A DNA stretch of 12,124 bases from a gamma proteobacterium symbiont of Lucinoma myriamae (lineage in GTDB: Bacteria > Pseudomonadota > Gammaproteobacteria > GRL18). The stretch spans positions 1 to 12,124 of the forward strand of contig JAHXIM010000391.1 of the NCBI GenBank assembly GCA_025655635.1, written 5' to 3'. Both the position numbers and the translations under genes were made by a program. The notes under the pieces were generated by a model. The model ran no database searches and was not told the DNA's origin. It saw only the letters and a list, made by a program, of their open reading frames with translations. Each line of letters starts with the position of its first letter. Within the stretch, counting starts at the first letter, position 1. Shown piece by piece: positions 6,906 through 12,124 of this stretch.

Positions 6906-7988
6906 TCAGGCGTTTGCTTGAGCAAATTCTTTCATAAACTCAACTAAGGTATCAACACCCTCTTCCGGCATAGCATTATAAATGCTGGCACGCATACCAC
7001 CAACTGAACGATGTCCTTTTAATGTAGCCAGACCTTTTTTGGCTGCCTGTTCAAGGAATGCCGCATCTAAATCGGCACTTTTTAAAGTAAATGGTACATT
7101 CATCCAGGAACGATAACGTGTTTCGACTGGATTAGCATAGAAATCACTGCCATCAATTGCAGCATAGAGTTTATCAGATTTGTCTTTGTTGATCTTACCA
7201 ATGCCTTCAAGACCACCCTTGCCGAGAACCCAGTCAAAAACCAGACCAGCAAAATACCAGCTATAGGTGGGCGGTGTATTGTACATAGAGTCATTATCAG
7301 CATGAATTTTATAATTCAGCATAGCAGGTGTGCTTTCTGATGCTTTACCAATCAGATCTTCACGAATAATAACCAGTGTCAGACCTGCAGGTCCCACATT
7401 CTTTTGTGCACCGGCGTAGATCATACCGAACTTTGACACATCAATAGGACGAGATAATATGGTTGATGACATATCGGCAATTAATGGTACATTACCCGTA
7501 TCAGGAATATAGTCAAATTCAACACCACCAATGGTTTCATTAGGTGTGTAATGTACATAGGCAGCATCCGGATTAAGATTCCAGCTGGAAAATTCAGGAA
7601 TGGTAGTGAAACCGGAGTCTTCTGATGTGGTAACAACATTAACATCACAATAACGTTTAGCTTCTGCAATGGCTTTTTTAGACCACATACCGGTATTGAC
7701 ATAGTCAGCTGTCGTCTTATCACCTAATAAATTTAAAGGAATTGCACCAAATTGGCTGCTGGCACCACCTTGCAGGAAAAGGACTTTATAATTATCTGGA
7801 ATAGACATCAGTGTTCTTAAATCAGCTTCGGCCTTACTGGCAATCGACATGAATGCTTTACCACGGTGAGACATTTCCATAACAGACATGCCCTCACCAT
7901 TCCAGTCAAGCATTTCATCACTGGCTTTTTTAATGACAGCTTCAGGTAACATTGCCGGACCGGCACTAAAATTGAAAACTCTAGACAT
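6906..7988 (-). CDS. serC: Phosphoserine aminotransferase SerC
   Basis: A 360-aa class V PLP-dependent aminotransferase (E. coli SerC has 362). It converts 3-phosphohydroxypyruvate plus glutamate to phosphoserine, and also makes 4-phosphohydroxythreonine for pyridoxal-phosphate synthesis. Visible signatures are the N-terminal Asn-Phe-Ser-Ala-Gly-Pro-Ala (6-12), phosphate-binding Gly-Gly-Ala-Ser (74-77), W102 that stacks on PLP, T152, D172, the PLP lysine K196 in Gly-Ala-Gln-Lys-Asn (193-197), Asn-Thr-Pro-Pro-Thr (237-241) and the substrate-binding His-Arg-Ser-Val-Gly-Gly-Met-Arg (326-333). The ATG at 7988 has a good ribosome site, AAGGA, 6 bases before it. A terminator behind gyrA separates it from gyrA, and a TATAAT lies upstream, so serC should begin the operon. 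Its product feeds on that of serA, the next gene. Confidence 0.96.
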   Translation of the reverse strand: MSRVFNFSAGPAMLPEAVIKKASDEMLDWNGEGMSVMEMSHRGKAFMSIASKAEADLRTLMSIPDNYKVLFLQGGASSQFGAIPLNLLGDKTTADYVNTGMWSKKAIAEAKRYCDVNVVTTSEDSGFTTIPEFSSWNLNPDAAYVHYTPNETIGGVEFDYIPDTGNVPLIADMSSTILSRPIDVSKFGMIYAGAQKNVGPAGLTLVIIREDLIGKASESTPAMLNYKIHADNDSMYNTPPTYSWYFAGLVFDWVLGKGGLEGIGKINKDKSDKLYAAIDGSDFYANPVETRYRSWMNVPFTLKSADLDAAFLEQAAKKGLATLKGHRSVGGMRASIYNAMPEEGVDTLVEFMKEFAQANA

Positions 7989-8020
7989 TTGATATCCTTG
8001 TATGCTTTAAAAGAAAAATG

Positions 8021-8049
8021 ATTATAGTGACATAGTTACCTATACCATA
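8021..8049 (-). promoter_or_regulatory. Probable promoter of the serC-serA-pheA-hisC-tyrA operon
   Basis: A perfect TATAAT on the minus strand (8026-8021) lies 32 bases upstream of the serC ATG and downstream of the gyrA terminator. With a 17-base spacer the -35 would be TATGGT (8049-8044), a poor match, so an activator or other help may be needed. Expected transcription start is near 8013, giving a leader of about 25 bases, too short for an attenuator or leader peptide. Confidence 0.5.
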
Positions 8050-8072
8050 AAGTTATAAAGGTAATTACGCAC

Positions 8073-8112
8073 AAAAGCATTTATTCCAACGATATATTCA
8101 GGAATAAATGCT
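8073..8112 (-). terminator. Rho-independent terminator of gyrA
   Basis: A perfect 12-bp inverted repeat, AGCATTTATTCC (8076-8087) and GGAATAAATGCT (8101-8112), with a 13-base loop. On the minus strand it begins 8 bases after the gyrA stop and ends in TTTT (8076-8073). The stem is AT-rich and the T-run is short, so some read-through is possible. No T-run follows on the plus strand, so it is one-directional. Confidence 0.8.
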
Positions 8113-8120
8113 AAGAAAAA

Positions 8121-10739
8121 TTACTCTTCCGTTGGTGTATTGTCAGCGGGAGGCTGTGGCTCTTCGTTAGCTGATGGCTCTTCACCTTCAATCTCTTCAT
8201 CATCATTAACAGTTTCACAAACACGTTCGATTTGAACCAGTTTTTCGTCTTTAGTTAAACGAATCAGGCGAACACCCTGGGTATTTCTACCGACAATTGA
8301 TATTTCAGTTGAGCGAGTACGAACGATAGTGCCGCCATCAGTAATGAGCATAATCTCACTGACTTCATCAAGCAGACAGGCACCTACCATAGAACCATTA
8401 CGTTCTGATGTTTTGATAGCGAGCACACCCTTGCCACCACGTCCTTTAGCAGGATATTCAGAAATTCTGGTACGTTTGCCATAACCATTTTCAGTAGCAG
8501 TTAGAACATACCGATCTTCACATTCTGGCGGCACAACAATCAACGAAACGACTTGATGATTGTCTGGCAGGTTCATTCCCCTGACACCAATAGAAATACG
8601 AGATAATGAACGAATGAGTGACTCATTGAAGCGAGTCGCCTTACCTTCAGTGCTGAATAACATGATATCCTGTTGACCATCAGTTAATTGCACATCAATT
8701 AATCTATCACCTTCACGTAACTCAATGGCCCGAATACCATTGGCTCTTGGGCGAGAATAATCAAGTAATGGCGTCTTTTTAACGGTACCATTCGCTGTGG
8801 CCTGTAAGATAAACTGACCATCAACAAATTCTTTAATAGGCAGAATGGCATTGACTCTTTCATCTTCACCTAAAGGCAGAAGATTGATAATAGGACGACC
8901 TCTGGAACCACGGCTTGCCAACGGCAGCTCATAGACTTTCTTCCAGTAAACCTGACCGGCATTGGTAAAGCATAAAATCGTATCATGACTCGAAGCAACA
9001 AACAGCTTATCAATAAAATCTTCATCTTTCATTGAAGTCGCTGATTTACCACGACCACCACGACGCTGTGCAGCATAATCCGCTAATGGCTGAGTCTTAA
9101 CATAGCCTTCATGAGATAAGGTAACGACTCGATCTTCTTCAGCAATCATATCTTCCATGCAGAGATCATCTTCTGATTCTCTGATTTCAGTACGACGCTC
9201 ATCACCATATTGTTCCAATACTGCTTCAAGCTCTTCACGAATCACATCCATCAATACTTCATGACTACCTAAAATAGTGAGAAACCATTTAATCTTTTCA
9301 ATAATTTCTTTATATTCATCAACAATCTTGTCAATTTCAAGACCCGTTAAACGGTGCAGACGTAAATCAAGAATCGCTTGTGCCTGAACCGGTGATAAAT
9401 GATAGCCATCATCAAATAAACCGTATTGTGCTTCCAGTCCATCAGGACGTGATTGTTCACCGCCTTCTGATAATAATTCTCTGACTAAACCCGGTTCCCA
9501 GGAATTATTGATTAATTTATCTTTGGCTTCCTGAGGATTAGCAGACTCTTTAATCGCTTTAATTAATGGATCAATATTGGCCAGAGCAACGGCCTGACCT
9601 TCAAGAATATGAGCTCGCTCACGTGCTTTTCTCAGTTGATAAACCGTACGGCGATTAACCACTTCACGACGATGACGGATGAACTGTTCGATTAATTCTT
9701 TTAAATTAAATAACTTAGGCTGACCATCAACCAGCGCCACCATATTAATGCCGAAGACATTCTGCATGGCAGTATGTTTGTAAAGATTATTGATCAGCAC
9801 ATCGGCAGATTCACCGCGTTTGGTTTCAATAACCATACGCATACCGTCTTTATCAGACTCATCACGAAGTTCAGATATGCCTTCAAGTTTCTTTTCTTTA
9901 ACCAGATCAGCAATGCGTTCTAATAAACGAGCCTTATTAACCTGATACGGTAATTCAGTAACGACAATACGCTCACGACCACCTGATATTTCTTCAATTT
10001 CTGTACGTGCACGAACACGGATACGACCACGACCGGTATGATAAGCTTCGTGAATACCACGAGAACCGTTAATAATACCTGCCGTTGGAAAATCCGGGCC
10101 GGGGATCAACGCAATTAAATCGGGTATAGTAATTTCAGGATTATCAATAAAAGCCAGACAGGCATTAACAACTTCCGTTAAATTATGCGGCGGAATATTG
10201 GTCGCCATACCAACAGCAATACCGGAAGAGCCATTGATCAGTAAATTGGGTATTTTTGTTGGCAGTACTTGCGGCTCATGCTCAGATTCATCATAGTTGG
10301 GATTGAAATCAACGGTTTCTTTATCGATATCAGCCAGCAGCTCATGAGAAATTTTGGCCATACGCACTTCGGTATAACGCATAGCTGCCGGTGAATCACC
10401 ATCAACTGAACCAAAGTTACCCTGACCATCCACCAGCATATAGCGCAGGGAAAAATTCTGTGCCATACGTACAATAGTGTCATAAACGGCGGTATCACCA
10501 TGAGGGTGATATTTACCTAACACTTCACCGACAATACGGGCGGATTTTTTATAGGGTTTATTAAAGTCCATGCCGGCTTCGTGCATGGCATAAATGACTC
10601 GACGGTGGACTGGTTTCAGGCCGTCACGGACATCGGGAAGTGCTCGTCCTACAATTACGCTCATCGCATAATCCATATAGGACTGCTTCATCTCCTCCTC
10701 AATATTGATATGGAGAAGTTCTTTTGCAAAATCTGACAT
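8121..10739 (-). CDS. gyrA: DNA gyrase subunit A
   Basis: An 872-aa protein (E. coli 875), the breakage-reunion subunit of the A2B2 gyrase that introduces negative supercoils using ATP. The N-terminal half is the type IIA topoisomerase core: the Arg-Tyr-Thr-Glu segment carries catalytic Y122 at the same number as in E. coli, preceded by R121. The quinolone-resistance region reads Gly-Asp-Thr-Ala-Val-Tyr-Asp (81-87), with Thr at 83 and the conserved D87. The C-terminal half is a beta-pinwheel DNA-wrapping domain starting with the GyrA box Gln-Arg-Arg-Gly-Gly-Arg-Gly (558-564) and including repeats near 602-615 and 763-770. An acidic, Pro/Glu-rich tail covers 845-872, as in many gammaproteobacteria. 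The reading frame is intact. The ATG at 10739 has no strong ribosome site. The gene ends in its own terminator and has a 190-base leader separating it from mtnA. Confidence 0.98.
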   Translation of the reverse strand: MSDFAKELLHINIEEEMKQSYMDYAMSVIVGRALPDVRDGLKPVHRRVIYAMHEAGMDFNKPYKKSARIVGEVLGKYHPHGDTAVYDTIVRMAQNFSLRYMLVDGQGNFGSVDGDSPAAMRYTEVRMAKISHELLADIDKETVDFNPNYDESEHEPQVLPTKIPNLLINGSSGIAVGMATNIPPHNLTEVVNACLAFIDNPEITIPDLIALIPGPDFPTAGIINGSRGIHEAYHTGRGRIRVRARTEIEEISGGRERIVVTELPYQVNKARLLERIADLVKEKKLEGISELRDESDKDGMRMVIETKRGESADVLINNLYKHTAMQNVFGINMVALVDGQPKLFNLKELIEQFIRHRREVVNRRTVYQLRKARERAHILEGQAVALANIDPLIKAIKESANPQEAKDKLINNSWEPGLVRELLSEGGEQSRPDGLEAQYGLFDDGYHLSPVQAQAILDLRLHRLTGLEIDKIVDEYKEIIEKIKWFLTILGSHEVLMDVIREELEAVLEQYGDERRTEIRESEDDLCMEDMIAEEDRVVTLSHEGYVKTQPLADYAAQRRGGRGKSATSMKDEDFIDKLFVASSHDTILCFTNAGQVYWKKVYELPLASRGSRGRPIINLLPLGEDERVNAILPIKEFVDGQFILQATANGTVKKTPLLDYSRPRANGIRAIELREGDRLIDVQLTDGQQDIMLFSTEGKATRFNESLIRSLSRISIGVRGMNLPDNHQVVSLIVVPPECEDRYVLTATENGYGKRTRISEYPAKGRGGKGVLAIKTSERNGSMVGACLLDEVSEIMLITDGGTIVRTRSTEISIVGRNTQGVRLIRLTKDEKLVQIERVCETVNDDEEIEGEEPSANEEPQPPADNTPTEE

Positions 10740-10786
10740 TGAGTGCTTATATTTCCATTTTGTTTCTTGCTTATTATCTTTCTTGC

Positions 10787-10813
10787 TATCTTAATAAAAT
10801 TAGAATTAAGATA
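10787..10813. repeat. 9-bp perfect inverted repeat in the gyrA leader
   Basis: TATCTTAAT (10787-10795) and ATTAAGATA (10805-10813) flank a 9-base spacer. The repeat lies about 50 bases upstream of the gyrA ATG. It could be an operator for a dimeric DNA-binding protein or a weak AT-only mRNA hairpin. The centre-to-centre distance of the arms is 18 bases. Confidence 0.55.
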
Positions 10814-10818
10814 AGAAG

Positions 10819-10840
10819 TTTTTGTGCAATTTTTGTGCAA
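10819..10840. repeat. Perfect 11-bp tandem repeat upstream of gyrA
   Basis: TTTTTGTGCAA occurs twice head to tail (10819-10829 and 10830-10840). The period is about one helical turn, so both copies face the same side of the DNA. It lies between the candidate gyrA promoter and the gyrA start, inside the expected leader. Confidence 0.7.
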
Positions 10841-10864
10841 ACAGGCGAACTATAAAACTTGCTT

Positions 10865-10873
10865 ATTCTAGCA
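10865..10873 (-). promoter_or_regulatory. Candidate extended -10 promoter of gyrA
   Basis: TGCTAGAAT on the minus strand (10873-10865) is an extended -10 element (TGn plus TAGAAT, 5 of 6). There is no recognisable -35 17 bases upstream, which is usual for extended -10 promoters. Transcription would start near 10858, giving a leader of about 118 bases. An inverted repeat, CACATA (10872-10877) / TATGTG (10887-10892), overlaps its upstream edge. The 10-mer CTTGCTTATT covering this element (10858-10867) recurs at 10766-10775. Confidence 0.4.
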
Positions 10874-10929
10874 CATATCCATACTGTATGTGTTCTTTAA
10901 TTGACACTAAAGTTTAGATAATTATTGAT

Positions 10930-12000
10930 TTAATCAACATTAGCCATCATCGCTTTAATTTTTTCAAGATCAGGGTTTAAAAGCACACCTTTTTCTGTGA
11001 CGATGGCATCCACAAGCTCTGCCGGTGTTACATCAAATGCAGGGTTCCTTGCCTTAGCACCGATTGCCGCCACATGCTGACCACTGCAAGAAAGCACTTC
11101 ATCACTGGAACGCTCTTCAATAGGAATATCATCACCACAGCTAATATTCATATCAATTGTTGTAGTGGGAGCAGCAACCATAAATTTAATACCATGATGA
11201 CGTGCTAAAACCGCCAGAGCGTAAGTACCGATTTTATTTGCCACATCACCATTAGAAGCAATGCGGTCAGAACCGACTATAATCCAGCGAATCGGTGTAT
11301 CAGTTGTCTGGGAGGTCTTGATCATGTGTGCGGCAGCACCCTCAACTAATAAGGAAACAGGAATATCCTCCTGTACCATTTCCCATGCCGTTAATCGGGC
11401 ACCCTGCAGCCAGGGACGAGTTTCATCAGCATAAACATGAGAGATTTTATCCTGTTCAAAAGCACTGCGGATCACTCCTAATGCCGTACCATAGCCACCT
11501 GTTGCCAGAGCACCGACATTACAATGAGTCAATACAGCACATTTATCTTGTATTAATTGCGCACCAAGATTACCCATTGTTACATTGGCGGCGATATCAT
11601 CCTCATGAATTTGTTTTGCTATAGATAATAAGGTTGCCGCAGGATCGTCCACGGCCAACCCTTTGATGACTTCACGCATTAAATCAATTGCCCAGAATAA
11701 ATTAACGGCTGTGGGTCGTGACTGAGCAAGTATTTGCAGATCCTCTTCAATAGCCTGCTGCCAATTATCTGCATTATCAGCAAAGCGTGCTCTTGCAGCA
11801 ATCACAATACCATACGCCGCTGTAATACCAATTGCAGGAGCACCGCGTACCACCATATCGGTAATTGCCTGTGCAACTTCAGTAATATTATTTAAGCTGA
11901 TATAGGTATGCTCAGCGGGTAGTAAACGTTGATCCAACAGTTGCAGTGTATCATCCTGCCAGATAATGGGTTTAATTGAGTCATAGGCCTTAACGGTCAT
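10930..12000 (-). CDS. mtnA: S-methyl-5-thioribose-1-phosphate isomerase MtnA
   Basis: A 356-aa enzyme of the eIF2B-like isomerase family that converts 5-methylthioribose-1-phosphate to 5-methylthioribulose-1-phosphate in methionine salvage. Visible signatures are Arg-Gly-Ala-Pro-Ala-Ile-Gly (52-58), Thr-His-Cys-Asn-Val-Gly-Ala-Leu-Ala-Thr (158-167) with catalytic C160, Asp-Glu-Thr-Arg-Pro (192-196) followed by Gln-Gly-Ala-Arg-Leu-Thr (199-204), Gly-Ser-Asp-Arg-Ile (243-247) with catalytic D245 and Asn-Lys-Ile-Gly-Thr-Tyr (255-260), and the C-terminal Asn-Pro-Ala-Phe-Asp-Val-Thr-Pro (319-326). These residues separate MtnA from translation factor eIF2B subunits. The ATG at 12000 has AAGG 8 bases upstream. 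It precedes gyrA as in Pseudomonas, 190 bases away with no clear terminator between, so some read-through into gyrA is possible. Confidence 0.95.
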   Translation of the reverse strand: MTVKAYDSIKPIIWQDDTLQLLDQRLLPAEHTYISLNNITEVAQAITDMVVRGAPAIGITAAYGIVIAARARFADNADNWQQAIEEDLQILAQSRPTAVNLFWAIDLMREVIKGLAVDDPAATLLSIAKQIHEDDIAANVTMGNLGAQLIQDKCAVLTHCNVGALATGGYGTALGVIRSAFEQDKISHVYADETRPWLQGARLTAWEMVQEDIPVSLLVEGAAAHMIKTSQTTDTPIRWIIVGSDRIASNGDVANKIGTYALAVLARHHGIKFMVAAPTTTIDMNISCGDDIPIEERSSDEVLSCSGQHVAAIGAKARNPAFDVTPAELVDAIVTEKGVLLNPDLEKIKAMMANVD

Positions 12001-12096
12001 TTTTTTTACCTTATGATTAATATTTTGTGTAATATATTATCCTATAAAAATCAGTTGAAAATGGTCTATAATCATAACCCATTGAAATTATAGTGA

Positions 12097-12110
12097 AATA
12101 TCATGATATT
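12097..12110. repeat. 14-bp perfect palindrome upstream of mtnA
   Basis: AATATCATGATATT reads the same on both strands. It covers the presumed start codon of a divergent gene (ATG at 12103) and lies about 100 bases upstream of mtnA, between two TATAAT sequences (plus strand 12067-12072; minus strand 12092-12087). It might be an operator, but a palindrome of this kind can arise by chance in AT-rich DNA. Confidence 0.4.
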
Positions 12111-12124
12111 ACCACCAAAAATCA
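12103..12124 (+). CDS. Possible start of a divergent gene, cut by the window end
   Basis: An open frame begins at ATG 12103 and runs seven codons (Met-Ile-Leu-Pro-Pro-Lys-Ile) to the window end. A perfect TATAAT at 12067-12072 would place a transcription start about 24 bases upstream. The ribosome site is weak (GTGA, 12093-12096). In Pseudomonas the gene divergent from mtnA encodes a methylthioadenosine deaminase of the amidohydrolase family, which would fit, but seven codons cannot identify it and the frame may be chance. Confidence 0.3.

Noticed and set aside
7989..8072. Leader peptide or attenuator before serC
   Set aside because: The leader from the likely promoter is only about 25 bases and has no reading frame rich in Ser, Phe or Tyr codons.
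10901..10929. TTGACA on the plus strand (10901-10906) as an antisense promoter into mtnA
   Set aside because: No acceptable -10 at 16-18 bases spacing; probably chance.
1..12124. CRISPR array, insertion sequence, prophage or toxin-antitoxin module
   Set aside because: No regularly spaced repeats, transposase, phage or toxin-like frames; nearly all bases belong to housekeeping genes.

Overview
The window looks like core chromosome of a low-GC gammaproteobacterium. The order mtnA-gyrA-serC-(serA)-pheA-hisC-tyrA on one strand matches the gyrA/serC/pheA/hisC/tyrA neighbourhood known from gammaproteobacteria such as Pseudomonas. The proteins are full length and gamma-like: GyrA of 872 aa with Tyr122, a SerC of 360 aa, and a P-protein carrying chorismate mutase, prephenate dehydratase and ACT domains. 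Genus cannot be fixed from sequence alone. There are no tRNA or rRNA genes, insertion sequences, CRISPR arrays, phage genes or clear signs of transfer.

Layout from left to right. 1-490 is AT-rich and non-coding; it opens with a terminator for a gene lying to the left. 491-943 (+) encodes a small three-helix membrane protein, DUF4870-like. It converges on a long minus-strand block. Read in the direction of transcription (right to left), that block is mtnA (12000-10930), gyrA (10739-8121), a strong gyrA terminator (8112-8073), then a probable operon: serC (7988-6906), serA (6812-5637), pheA (5588-4467), hisC (4467-3310), tyrA (3310-2408), an unrecognised 183-aa protein (2364-1813) and an inositol-monophosphatase-family protein (1795-995). 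At the far right a plus-strand gene may begin at 12103, divergent from mtnA.

The operon joins amino-acid pathways. SerA and SerC perform the first two steps of serine synthesis, and SerC also serves pyridoxal-phosphate synthesis. PheA takes chorismate to phenylpyruvate, TyrA takes prephenate to 4-hydroxyphenylpyruvate, and HisC is the histidinol-phosphate aminotransferase, which in this gene context often also transaminates the aromatic keto acids. pheA/hisC and hisC/tyrA overlap by one base (TAATG and TGATG), so their translation is probably coupled. MtnA belongs to methionine salvage and GyrA to DNA topology.

I found no convincing undescribed system. The items most worth checking are the unknown 183-aa operon member, the phosphatase beside serine and histidine genes, a short-type SerA lacking the usual catalytic Glu, and a repeat-rich gyrA leader.
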